From Steromphala cineraria (taxonomy: Eukaryota > Mollusca > Gastropoda > Trochida > Trochidae): 64,000 nt of DNA. The notes beneath the pieces were generated by a model that saw nothing but the letters and a program-made list of their open reading frames with translations, ran no database searches and was not told the DNA's origin. The first letter of the stretch is position 1; each line of letters opens with the position of its first letter. The DNA is taken from NCBI GenBank assembly GCA_916613615.1, contig OU744725.1, positions 7,856,708-7,920,707 on the forward strand, given 5' to 3'. Shown in pieces: positions 12,701 through 46,813 of this stretch. The position numbers and the translations under genes are program-made.

Positions 12701-13984
12701 CACTTATCGTTACTACCAGTGTGGGACAAACTATTGTTTTTATCTATTTACATGTTTATGATGTACCTAACGACTACAGGGTCGGTCGGATACAGGGTTT
12801 CTTATTGGGTGGGTTGAGCTCTTTTGATGTCGATCAAGAGTCAACTTTTAATTATTTTGAAACAGAGAATATGGGTGTATATATTCAACAAGTATTCGCG
12901 ATGTCGCGACGCCAGGTGAAATAGTTCCATTTGCGGATCCAGAAGGGGTGCGGAGGTGCTCACCCCTTCAAAGCGAGTCCCACATATTGTAAATCGTGAA
13001 TTTGTTAAGTGTATAAAAGTGTATATGGAAGGGTTCTTCAATACTGTAACGGCACTGATACATGTAGGTTCATATACTGAATTTGACATCAACATATAAG
13101 CCACAACATATCAGTACATATGAATTAGACATCATATTTTGAAGGAAGGTGTATTGTCTAAACAACAGAAGGTCTGACTAGCTACTGAAAACTCTCTCGA
13201 ATGTTGCATCCCTTCCGCTCTCCCGGAAACACAAAGCTCCCTATTTCAAGATATAAAAATTAAAGAATAAGAATAATGTCAAAATTGGATGACATCATTT
13301 TCAGTTAGTAACTACTAAAAGCTTGGCTTTAAAAGATTTGTGCGTGAATCGACATCATTTAAGGGTCAATGTGAAGTTTTTTATTCTTTCAGAAATAAAA
13401 AACATATCCTGAACATTACTTCATATATTGTAAAAAATACAGCCATATTGGCCCTGTAACTCATCAGGCTTCATTATTAATTATGCTGTAGAGTGTGGCC
13501 AATGGGATTCCCTCTTTGTAGGGGCCACAGGGTCACCAATCATAAAATGAAGTATATAGGCGACAAGTTTCAGTTTTCTAGGCCTTATTCTTCAGTAGAA
13601 GAAGATGAAAATAGATTTTAAGGACGTTCCTGTTGCCTTTAGTATAGAGGCCACAGGGTCACCAAAGCTACAATCTTCACTGGCAAAGGAGTCTGTACAC
13701 AAAGTTTCAGCTTTCTAGGCCTTATGGTTCTGGAGAAGAAGTCGAAAGTTTACGGACGGACGGATGGACGGACGGACAAACGGATGGATTGACGGACGCC
13801 GGACACCATGCCATGCCATAAGCCCATCGGGCCTTACAGGCCAGATGAGCTAAAATGTAACACGAATTGTCCTACATGATCCGCAGTCCTCACAGCATCC
13901 CAGAAGGCCTGACGACCAATCTCTGTGTCCTTCAGGTCTCACCAGAAGATTCGGGTTTCCGGTTGGCTGGGAGACGACCGCCAT
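9793..13984 (-). CDS. PLAC8-family cysteine-rich protein, complete, three coding exons
   Basis: Coding exons on the minus strand are 13984-13876, 12675-12536 and 9885-9793, with junctions T|GC (phase 1) and CAG|GGA (phase 0), all with GT/AG introns. The product is 113 residues; human PLAC8 is about 115. Exon one carries the N-terminal RDWSSGLLGCCEDCGS, exon two the core WCCLPCMLCRMAGRIDECC and RTKIRTMGGIQ, exon three GSICSDCV and CCGPCAVCQMSRE. Together these form the PLAC8 (DUF614/cornifelin) domain: a short Cys-rich hydrophobic segment, a basic RTxxR motif and a second CCxPC cluster. Family members act in cell-size control, metal resistance and membrane-associated signalling; no specific function can be deduced here. 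The 2.65-kb second intron holds a Tc1-type transposon and a TTAA-flanked MITE, yet the reading frame is intact. No in-frame ATG precedes the chosen start within the exon. Which PLAC8 paralogue this is remains open. Confidence 0.93.
9963..10299. mobile_element. TTAA-flanked MITE, family A copy 1 (in PLAC8 intron 2)
   Basis: The left end AGGGACAGTAGCACGTTTTT is preceded by TTAA (9959-9962). The right end AAAAACGTGCTACTGCCCC lacks a following TTAA, so that side has decayed. It shares its interior with copies at 31754-32108, 41684-42038 and 61671-62003, including a TTTTGTGTGAACAC segment. Confidence 0.82.
10339..11890 (-). mobile_element. Tc1-type DNA transposon, 1,552 bp, TA target duplication
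   Basis: Inverted termini AACTACCGGGCAAAAGAAAG at the left and their reverse complement at the right (27 bp, continuing with GTTTCAC) are flanked by TA (10337-10338 and 11891-11892), as expected for Tc1/mariner insertion. The element encloses one transposase frame on the minus strand and sits within intron 2 of the PLAC8-family gene, in the same transcriptional orientation. Terminal repeats look essentially identical to each other, which suggests a fairly recent insertion. Confidence 0.93.
10607..11614 (-). pseudogene. Tc1-type transposase with a single in-frame stop
   Basis: The frame runs 336 codons with one interruption, a TAG at 10934-10936 (codon 227); both halves are in the same frame, so no indel is needed to explain it. 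The N-terminus has paired helix-turn-helix signatures (RDRAIGMATMGASQRQIA, then CSQTTISRL) and a GRPR hinge. The catalytic triad is visible: Asp in VLFTDESRF, Asp in QQDNARPHTA and Glu in DMNPIEHLWD, with 34 residues between the last two (DD34E). Length is normal for the family. The stop lies between the first and second catalytic residues, so the two pieces alone should not be active. A CAG-to-TAG change would be one simple explanation. Confidence 0.92.
13440..13858. mobile_element. Dispersed repeat with CGGACGGA run and stem-loop terminus (Helitron-like end)
   Basis: The stretch has two related AGGGTCACCAA / CTTTCTAGGCCTTA blocks, then a run of GGACGGAC-type repeats, GGACACCATGCCATGCCATA, and a final stem-loop (GCCCATCGGGCC, GGCCAGATGAGC) ending GAGCTAAAA. 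The reverse complement of this end reappears at about 36097-36185 beside a satellite array. A 3' stem-loop next to a CTRR-like end is typical of Helitrons, but the 5' end and any helicase were not found, so the class is inference. Confidence 0.55.
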
Positions 13985-14613
13985 CTTATCTCACAGTAGG
14001 TGCTGAAATATGATCATCAAAATCAATTTCCGGTGTTATTCTTTGTACGTGTTACCCGTAATAAAGAAATCTACGAATGTGTTACACCTTTTCTACTATA
14101 AGCTATTACTTGAGTATTCAGGTAGATAAAGGGCCTACTCCTTGCCAGAATGTTGCATACTTCGGAGATAAAATCTGAATTTTGAAGTTTCTTTTCACTT
14201 GTTCTCATAATCCATAAAAAAGTGAAATACTGTCACTGATATCAAGGTTGATATACATTTTATCCAAAACTGTTTTGACTGACATTAGAATTCTATTATT
14301 TTGATATACTTCACCACATATTAAACGTTAGAATATTATGATTGTCAAACAAATCGAGACCGAAAAAAAGCTTTCGGTAAAGACAAACCCATAGTTGTGA
14401 GAATGAACAGTGAAGGATTCAGGATTTTGAATTGGGGTGAAATTCGGGGTGGTGGTTGTGGGGAACCTCAAGGTTGGACAACAAACCCGATTAGACACAA
14501 GTAAATTAAAGCGACATGTACATCTTTCCTTGAATCTACATTAGCGAGAATACAATAAAACATCTAGTCAAACGTATAATTATATTTGAAATAGGTATCC
14601 TTACATATGACAT

Positions 14614-14920
14614 TGTGGAGCGCGGTGGTGTAGTGGTTAGCGTGCTGGCCTATCACGCCAAAGACCCGGGTTCGAATCCAGGTGGAGACACCAAAGATTT
14701 GTGACCTGGGCTTTACACCGTGTTGTGTCCTTGGGCAAGGCACTTCATCCACATTGCACTCAGTCTACCCAGCTGTACAATTGGGTACCTGAATACCGGA
14801 AGTACGGACCTATGTGGTCGCGCGAAGCGCTTAGTAGCGGCTTTGAAAGTACAATTCCTTCAGGGTGATAATGTACAGCCAATGAGCAGTGCTTGCACTG
14901 GATATTAGGCTTAAAAATGT
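14614..14920 (+). mobile_element. tRNA-headed SINE
   Basis: Starting near 14625, GGTGTAGTGGTTAGCGTGC is a pol III A box and GGGTTCGAATCC a B box with tRNA-like spacing. A tRNA-unrelated body follows, with CCTTGGGCAAGGCACTTCAT and CCCAGCTGTACAATTGGGTA. This head-plus-body layout is that of a tRNA-derived SINE, not a functional tRNA: the acceptor stem does not pair properly and no anticodon arm fits cleanly. Confidence 0.82.
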
Positions 14921-15271
14921 TCATTATCTATTATCGTTTGAAAATATCCATCATCGAGTAAAAACAGTATTTAACCAATTCTAGTGGCTTCCCGTAATTG
15001 GAGAAAAATACACTCTTTAGAATACATGTATTATGACCCTCCGGATGAAAGAAAGTATTTCAGGGAACAACTTTCAAGTTTCATTCAGATTTTTAAAGCC
15101 TATTACATATAACATAGTGCTTATCAAAACTGTCCAGGAAAATGACCCAGTTTTCATTAAAAAGGTAGTGTTAAATATTAATGGTTAACGCCAACCTACT
15201 AAGCATCAAAGTTGAACTATAACTTCAATCCTTCAGTACAGAAACATATATAATAACAATGTTCCACTCAC

Positions 15272-15374
15272 CAATAGGACACTAGTATTTGCCTCTGCAC
15301 TGAGACCGAGCACACTCTATACAGTGGTCAGGTATTGCCAACATGAACTGACAGATGTGTGTGTGTTTACTGGA
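15272..15374 (-). other. Possible untranslated 5' exon of the PLAC8-family gene
   Basis: On the minus strand, an acceptor-like TATCTCCTCCAG is followed by about 100 nt ending in CCTATTG|GTGAGT. The first coding exon of the PLAC8-family gene lies 1.3 kb downstream. There is no coding content. Call rests on splice-like motifs alone. Confidence 0.22.
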
Positions 15375-15420
15375 GGAGATAACGTTGCTAACGGCTCCTT
15401 GGTGCTATTTATTCCCAAAG

Positions 15421-18400
15421 GGTCTTATAGGAATTACCAGGTGAAGAATAATACAAGAATAGTCCTTTCACAATAGAAATACTTGTGTTGACATCGATGT
15501 GAATGTTAAATATCACAAGAAACACTTAGTTACTGGTCATGGTTTTACCACTAGTTGAGCTTATCGTATGTACCAATTTCATTATCCTATCATATAATAG
15601 AACCATGGAGTCACAAATGGTGACAGAATTTACAAGCTTGAACGGTCTTACAAAAAAACCCGGTGGTTTGATAAGCTTGTTGTACGAATTAATGTAGAAC
15701 AAATGGTTACGGAAAATACCAACCAAATGTTTAAGGAAAATACCAACTATCTAGAGCGGTTTTACCAAAGGAAAACATTGTATGATAAGCACGGTTGACG
15801 CTACCTTTGTGAACTATTTTGGACTAACTGGCGAAGAAATAATCAAACCAGATAGGTCCTACTCTCCCTTTATGTTGAGGTTGTAGTCTGAATAAATGCA
15901 TACCACAAAGGAACATTTGTACACCATGACCCAGTTCTTGCTTGGCGATTCATTGTTGATGAAATGTTGACATAAAGCTGGGTATAACGGTGATCTTGCT
16001 CTGTATGAATGGGTTGTAAACGGGGTTGACCTTGACTCTTACAGAGACTGATAAACCGACATTTTAAAGACTGTTCAAGCTATTTTCATAAACATTTGTT
16101 GTTCATCATATGAAGGCAATTTGGATTTGAGCAGGGCCACCGATATCTATGTTGATGGTAATCTCTCATTTTCATGATTCTTTTCAAATTTCAAATACAT
16201 AATTATATAGAATGATGAGAATTAAATGAATGTCTGTCAATCATTTGTCTTGCATTAGGGTTAAATAAACGCTATCATTTTTTCTCATTTTAAGCCGAGT
16301 AAACGTTTCATGTTCAGACATATGATGATGTTCTATATATTCCGATGATGTAAAACCTGATGATGTAATGTCGCTTGTAATCGGTCATGTGATTCTAATA
16401 ATATGGCAGCATCAAAGCAGGATATATAATTATGTGTCCCCGATGTATTATTTGTTATGTAATGTATAAAAATAACAGATGAGAAAACACACACTTGGAT
16501 TAAGTATTATTCAAAGATTTTCTTCAAATTAAAAAATACTTTCAAGGAATAATAAAAAAACAATCGAAATTATTCCACATTTTCAAATTCAAATAATCTC
16601 AATATACAAAGACTGGAAACAGAAAGATAAGACATCATATACGAATATTATATCCCTTAAATCAAGGCAAAGCCGCTTCTTATTTTAGAATCAATCCGGT
16701 CATAATGAACATTTGACCCTACTCGTTGTGAAAACAACTGATAGTTCCATTGGCGACCGACAATCATACTGACACACATTCCGTAGTTGCTACAAACGTT
16801 CCATCTTGGAGAGGCGAATACCGCCCATCGAGTAGAATCTCTATGGGGATAATCTGTGACGTACCCTTTGACTAATCCTTTCTTGCATGCCAGAGGGTAT
16901 TTTGACAGACATTGCCAAGATGCAAAATAATTCCTATCAGTTATATATTTCGATTATTTAAAACTCGTATTATATTACACAGATTAATAATTTGGATTTT
17001 TTTGGACCAGATTTTGAGGGAAACTTCTGACTCAAAACAGACTTTTCTGTTCTTCGATCTAAATATTTGAAATGATCGTAGATAGAATTTATCAATGGAC
17101 TGAGTTGGATATCCTCAATTGTCTAACCGTAATATGAGACATTTTCATAAGTGAATCGTTTGTGAAAGTATCTAATTTTTTTCATACATCGTTATCAGTA
17201 AAGCAAATTATGAAACTTATGTATGAGATATTATCCAGGAACTAAATCTGTTTTGTAAGACCATGACTAATGTCTCGAGGTTCAAACTGGATGTGTGTTA
17301 CAGGGGTGTTTCGCAATGTCTGATATGAGTGTTTGCACACACGTGAACCCGGGCAGGTACTTGATGGGCATTTCCTGTGTCGAGTACCTGGCGTAGAGCA
17401 CCTGATATGAGGGTGGATAACATTTATTTATATTTATACACAGTCGTAAAGGCACACCTTCATTCTTAATCGCATACATTTATTCTGTTGTGAAACTGAG
17501 AGGTTTGACCCCTTATAGACACTCTTCAGAATTCGGCAGTATTGATGGTATACACTGCAATAGATATTCCAGTTTTTCTGTCAAAGAATGCAAACGAAAT
17601 ATTGTTATCAATATTGTTAGGGTCGTGTGTTTAGTAAATTGGTTGTTATGATATTACATACATACAATTCCAAAGATCCAATCAAATGTTCATTTATATG
17701 TTGTCCAAGATAAATATCCCGTTACATAATGAAAATATCTAGGAGTGTGTTGAGTGACAGGGTAATGAAATTACATTTCATATATAAACAATGGTTGCTA
17801 GGCGTGAGTCAAACCAAGATAACAACATTTAATCTAAATGGATATCTAAATGGGTAAAAATTGCATGTTGCAATGCCTATTGCTCTATAGAGAAAACGTA
17901 GATAAGAGTTAAGAGAGATAAGAGTATGATGTCATGAATGACATTTTCTCCATTATTTTATATAGAAACAAGTTCAAAACTCTCAAAAACATCTTATTAT
18001 TACAATACTTATTATTGGGGCGACAACTTTCACAAATATGTTCCACATTGTAGGTCATTCAATGTTAGTTGAAAGCACCCTCAAGAATACATTACAATTA
18101 TTTCAAGTTTGTATTTCAATGTTAGCAAAATATTGTTTTGAAGCATTTAAAGCCCGTTGTAACTAATTCTCTTTCAGAACATCCTCGCCTACATGTTTGT
18201 AATGTATTACAACGTTATGCAAATGGTCAGAGGCCAAATTGGTCTGTGCTAATAAAAGTATCTGTCTGTTTGTCTGTATCAAGATTCACATGTATCACTG
18301 ATCAAACCATGCAAAATTCTTTTATTCATATTTATCACCAGGAATTTTGTATACTCAAATTTTGGTAAGTGATCTTGAGCATTTTTCCCAAAAATATAAA

Positions 18401-19870
18401 AACACATTAATAAAATGACACATGTAAGAAAGAATCAAGATGAACCTTACCTTAGTATGTTGTAAACTAACGATAAAGTTGCATCCAACTAATATACAAG
18501 AGTTATATAGCGAGATAACCAACGTAAAGGGCGTGTACAAGTATAGTGGTTACGAACAACACAAATATAGATTAACAAATATTTTCTTAAATGTAATCCT
18601 CTTGATAAGTCATATTTCAAAAAAAATCTCAAATGCACCGGTTGCTCAACTACCGACTGCTTCACACTGGGAATATTACAGACATTAAAGGGAGACCCCG
18701 TGGGATCGTCGTCTGATAATACCAGGAACAGATTAATGTTTAATAAAAAGATAAACACATCAATCAACACTTCTTTATATGTCATCTGTAAGCGAAATTA
18801 GACCAAAATGTAACGTAGAAAAATAGACAATGAAACAAATGTATATTCATATATGAGTGACATGTACATTAAAAAAGAATATTTGTATTCACAAAGATGC
18901 AGCTTGAGGTAGAAATGAACGTTCAAAGTCGATATCGTCAAACTTAACACATTTAACTTTGATATTTTACACACTATTATTAATTGTGTATGAATATAAT
19001 TAGGAGCTATACTTTTTCAATAAATACGAAACTATGTTATGATTATCCTAAAAGCTGAGAACACATTTTGAGAAATAGAGAAAATTCCATTTAGATAGTG
19101 AACAAATTTAACATTGTTAAATTTGGGATCAACATATTTGATCCGAAATATAACAATGTCTTATATCTAATATCTACAAGTCAGAATCCAGAAAACAGTT
19201 TATTGCAGACGTAACTGTCACATCATTATTGTCAAAATCGCTGCCATGAAACAAGCAATTTCATTCGTTAAAGAACCCCATTTATACATAATCAAGAAAT
19301 CAAATAGAAAATCGAATGCAAATACGTATTCGTGGTAAGGTAACCTCAACATTCAAATAATAATTAGAAACATCAAAGATAATTGAAAATTTTAATTCTC
19401 AGCAACATTTAATTTAGTGTTTGTTATTATTTCACCCTCACACAGACAATAGCTTCCTTTTGTATTATGCATAATTATTAAGTAATACAATTCTACTTTT
19501 TGAAATCCTTTAACTATTCAGTTAACACATTGGAATCTAACTAACAAAAATAACTATTATTTAATATTCTTTGAGCAATAAAATTTGGGTTCATCAGACC
19601 ATGTGTCTTTTATTCTATAAATCACAATGATAATGTATCTGTGTCAGTGGCATAAAGTCCTATATATGCACCATAACCATGTACCAACTATGAATACAGA
19701 CGCTCTCTGAATAGGAATTAGATAAGCATTGACTATCCGCCATAATCAATTTAGAACAATCCTTTATATCGACTATCAAAGAAACTATTTGACTAAAGAA
19801 ACTACTTCGATAGAATTTCATTGTCAAATATTTTAACCATAAACAAGTCATGCAATATTTCCTTACCTGG
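15421..19870. other. AT-rich intergenic or 5' intronic DNA, nothing recognised
   Basis: No ORF with motif support and no clear repeat was seen over this stretch. If the untranslated exons proposed at 15.3 kb and 19.9 kb are real, it is an intron of the PLAC8-family gene. Confidence 0.3.
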
Positions 19871-19880
19871 TTTATCTTAC

Positions 19881-19985
19881 CTGTAGGGCGGACCGGTTTA
19901 TTAACGTTGTGTGGTAGTTACCGTACATGCATCGCACGTTTCGTTTGTTAGATGGTCACGTGATGTTTGATAGAGGGCGCTTGAT
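19881..19985 (-). promoter_or_regulatory. Candidate minus-strand promoter and first untranslated exon
   Basis: A GC-richer island contains GGTCACGTGATG (an E-box CACGTG core) and, on the minus strand, a strong donor CCTACAG|GTAAGA with a second GTAAGG just beyond it. The nearest minus-strand gene downstream is the PLAC8-family gene, 5.9 kb away. Assignment is by position and motif only. Confidence 0.28.
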
Positions 19986-20381
19986 ATCATAACTGGTGGA
20001 TAGACTAAAAATGTTGTTTACCTTATTACATGCGGGAATATGCTGACGTGATTTGAAATCCAGTTTAACAAACTGCTTTAATATGAGTTTGTTTAATAGA
20101 TCGCATATATGTAGGCCTACAGACTATGCAATCTGAACTGTATTTCATATTGAGCATACTTTTTATTTGGTATTCAATATTTTATAAGCCATTTGTTCGA
20201 ATAAAAGCATCAATAAACATTGGTTAAATTTTAGTCTAAGAAAATAATAATACATGTTATACGTCTGGAAAGGGTATGGTAACACCAAATTTATGTTCAG
20301 CGGTTTTGTTTACAAAGTATGTTAAGAGGTCCTATGCCAAATGCTAGACCAACATAGTACCAACTTTATGGAAATGCAACC

Positions 20382-20398
20382 CCCCCCCCCCCCCCCCC
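20382..20398. repeat. Poly-C run
   Basis: An uninterrupted run of C residues, directly upstream of the LINE fragment. Confidence 0.9.
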
Positions 20399-20554
20399 AA
20401 ATATAATAGTAATATCGATCGTATTTCAAACGAAAGACTTGGTTTATTGTTTCTTCTACTTTTTAACTTTGTTTAACTTCAGACAAGCAACCTTTATATG
20501 TATTGAATCTTTCTCAATCGCTACAGTAACTTATACCATGGCACAAAGTGTCAA

Positions 20555-21271
20555 AATATGAAAACTGGCACATCGGAAACACGAAACTTGAAACTATCAA
20601 ATATTATAAATACCTTGGATTAACTTTGTCATGTCGTAATATGTTTTCAAAAGCTTGTGATAGATTATCCAAACAAGCAGAGAATACTCTGTGTGCAATT
20701 AAAAAATTCATCTGAGCCTATAAAACTGTACTTCCAGATATTGCTTTTAAGATTTTTGATGGAAAAATTCACCAATTCTATTGTATGGGGCTGAGATTTG
20801 GGGGACAGTGTTTCGTTATAATATAGAAAAAGTACATTCAAACTTTTGTAAGTTTGTGCTAGGAGTTGGCTACCGCTCCCCCACCAAAGCTATATTGGCT
20901 GAATGTGGTCGACACCAGCTACATGTTAACTATAAAACAAGAGTGATATCGTATTGGATACGGTTGCTGAGACAGCCCGATTCCCGTAATTCAAAGCGAT
21001 GTTTTCTCATGCTGAAACTTCATCAGTGCGAGAGTTATTATTTCAGTACGGTCTATCTTACGCCTGGTTGAATCAGAATGTAGGTAACAAAGAACTGTTT
21101 ATTAGCATGTTTAAACAAAGATGTAGAGATATTTATTGTCTTTATTGTATAATCTATTACTGGAATATCCATTTTATAATGATGTACGAACTAAATATTT
21201 ACCATGCTATTATTACATCAACCCAAATCAAGACAAATTTATAAGCCTAATGAATACAACATCAGATACAG
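20555..21271 (+). pseudogene. LINE reverse-transcriptase C-terminal fragment, interrupted
   Basis: Reading with frameshifts, the plus strand gives YYKYLGLTLS, then LYGAEIWG, then NFCKFVLGVGYRSP, AECGRHQLHVNYKTRVISYW and an SSVRELLFQYG stretch. These are the conserved blocks after the RT active site in CR1/L2-like LINEs (YLG, YGxExW, ECGR-L, YW). An in-frame stop (TGA near 20714) and at least two frame changes make it non-functional. The element continues after a MITE insertion into the tail at 21861-22026. Confidence 0.85.
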
Positions 21272-21860
21272 CAGTGTCGGGTAAAGATACGCGGAGGGTA
21301 AAGATACGCACTTTCACAAAAGTTAACCTAGTAATTGCACATTAAGTGTTGTATTGTAAATTTTTGTTTTTTTCACATCTTTTTGAAATTTAGAAGTCAG
21401 TAAGAGGTTTCAGATTGCTGTAAAAGAGAAAAATATGTTGAACAGCGGCACAGAACAGTGACATTTTGTCCAAACCGACACAATTCCTAACAAATTTATA
21501 GTCATCAAATATTTTCTTGTCTCCGATGTCAAATGTCAATGGAAACCAAATTATTGATCCTATCCATTTGTCATTCCTTGAACTTCTGAAAACAGTTTTG
21601 AATCTATAAATATTATAAATTTGAAAATGTTAGGTGTATTCAAACCTGCCTGCGTATCTTTAGCCTACATTTCCGGACCTTCCCGGAATAGGGGGTAGTC
21701 GTTAGAAAACTTTGACGGTCGTTCACAAAAGAACTTCCAAATATTATTCTACATTAGAATTGTCAACTAAACAATAAACTTTCCAATGGACATATCTTGT
21801 ATTTTCCTGACATGACTGATCATTTATGTCTTAGGTGCGTATCTTTACCCGTCAGCACTG
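21272..21860. mobile_element. 589-bp MITE nested inside the LINE
   Basis: The left end CAGTGTCGGGTAAAGATACG and the right end CGTATCTTTACCCGTCAGCA(CTG) are imperfect inverted repeats beginning CAGTG. The motif GGGTAAAGATACGC is repeated directly inside the left end. LINE sequence resumes right after it, so it was inserted after the LINE. No clear target duplication was found. Confidence 0.78.
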
Positions 21861-22026
21861 TAATATTATATTACGCTTAGCTGCGTTTTGTGCTAAAGTA
21901 TTACCTTTACGTGAGAACAAAGTGTAGACAATGTAAAGGCGCTCTAGTATAATTGTATATGAAAAGATTGTCACTATACTGTTGGCCTCATGGTCATTTA
22001 TACAAATAAAATCTGTCTGTCTGTCT
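21861..22026 (+). mobile_element. 3' tail of the interrupted LINE
   Basis: Continues from the RT fragment: TTGTGCTAAAGTATTACCTT, later GGTCATTTATACAAATAAAA, ending with a TCTG repeat, the kind of short tandem tail found at LINE 3' ends. Confidence 0.65.
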
Positions 22027-22725
22027 AATCTCTTTGTATATTTTTTTCTAGGTATAGCTTTTTAAAGGAACGATCCATATCGGTATTCATGTTGGCCGAC
22101 ACAACACATTGCACGAAAGTTGTCAATAGATTATCAAGCATGATACATTATGATAATATTTTTCATGAAGAATCTGACGCAACAAAACTGAAGCACTCAT
22201 AAAATATTTCCATTTCTTTCAACACGGCTAACGATGCTCTTGTTCTTGCTTTTTCAATTCTATCTCTTTGAAATGGGTACGTAACTCATTTGTGCCAGGC
22301 GTATGTTAATGTTGTTGTTAACTGCCCAGCTGCCGTGATACCTACTCGATTCATTTTGGGTTGTTTTTTTCTGCACAAAGTTTGAAGTGAAAACCAACTA
22401 ACGAGATCGCATATATATACCGATAGAGACATTAATTTTATACTTTTATTCCTTCATTCGGCCATAGTTCTTCAATTAGATAATTTTTTTCTGGAGTTGA
22501 AAATCAGTTTAGTTCCTGTGCATAAGCCTTCAATGTCGATATTGAATCATTTGAATGTGTGTAATGAAGAACTTTCCATAATGATATAATGATGAAAATG
22601 GGGAAACATGAGTTCAAATGCTAGATGCCAGAAAAGAAAAATTTGTAGGACATTAATGGATTTTGAATATATTTGAATAAATCAGTTTATAAAAAAAAAG
22701 TTAAAACTGTTAACCCTTTTATAAA

Positions 22726-22902
22726 AGTCACTAGCGGATCCAGGGGGGGGTCCAGGGGGTCCTGACCCCCCCCTTTTCAACACCCGCCCCCTTTCAAATC
22801 CATGTATAAGGGGTCCTGGACCCCCCCCCCCCCCCCCCCCCCCACTGAGTGGAGAAAAGTTATTTTGGGACCCCCCCCTTTTAAAAATCCTGGATCCGCC
22901 CT
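22726..22902. mobile_element. G/C-run MITE with GCGGATCCAGG ends
   Basis: The left end TAGCGGATCCAGGGGGGG and the right end TCCTGGATCCGCCC are inverted repeats around poly-G, poly-C and CCTTTTMAAAA-type segments, with a C run of over 20. It lies about 330 bp upstream of the channel gene start codon and could influence its promoter. The minus-strand ORF across it is repetitive Gly-rich translation, not a gene. Confidence 0.75.
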
Positions 22903-23039
22903 TGAAAGTTATATGATGAAGGTTTCTTTTTATGAAAAAAAAAGAAATATGGAAACTCATAAATGATGAAGATTTCTTCTTATACAAAATCAAATATGGA
23001 AACACCTAATTTTTTTAATTTAAAAAAAAAATATATCAG

Positions 23040-23235
23040 ATGATATCTGTCCAGTCACCGGAGTGTGATACGATAAGAGAATTCGAAAACTTGAAGGTGT
23101 CAAAAGTAGTCTCCCTTGGAGGAAATAAACCGGATGTTGACAATTGAAAGTAAAGGTCCCGTTGATCAGAGGGTCATGCAGGCGTGAGAGGTAAACAAAA
23201 CATGTCCACAACCCGGCCCGACCACTGACCATGGT
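23040..23235 (+). promoter_or_regulatory. Probable 5' UTR/promoter region of the two-pore channel gene
   Basis: GC content rises directly upstream of the ATG at 23236. ACCGGATGTTG resembles an ETS site. An in-frame TGA at 23185 and no in-frame ATG after it fix the start codon. An out-of-frame ATG at 23231 with a good context (ACCATGG) sits 5 nt upstream and could lower initiation at the main ATG. Confidence 0.4.

Positions 23236-46813
<23,578 letters not shown>

Noticed and set aside
14625..14700. Functional tRNA gene
   Set aside because: A and B boxes are good but the acceptor stem fails and a long SINE body follows.
22682..23005. 107-codon Gly/Pro-rich minus-strand ORF
   Set aside because: Translation of poly-G/poly-C MITE sequence.
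23231..23233. ATG in good context as channel start
   Set aside because: It is out of frame with the channel; the in-frame ATG at 23236 is the first after an in-frame stop at 23185.
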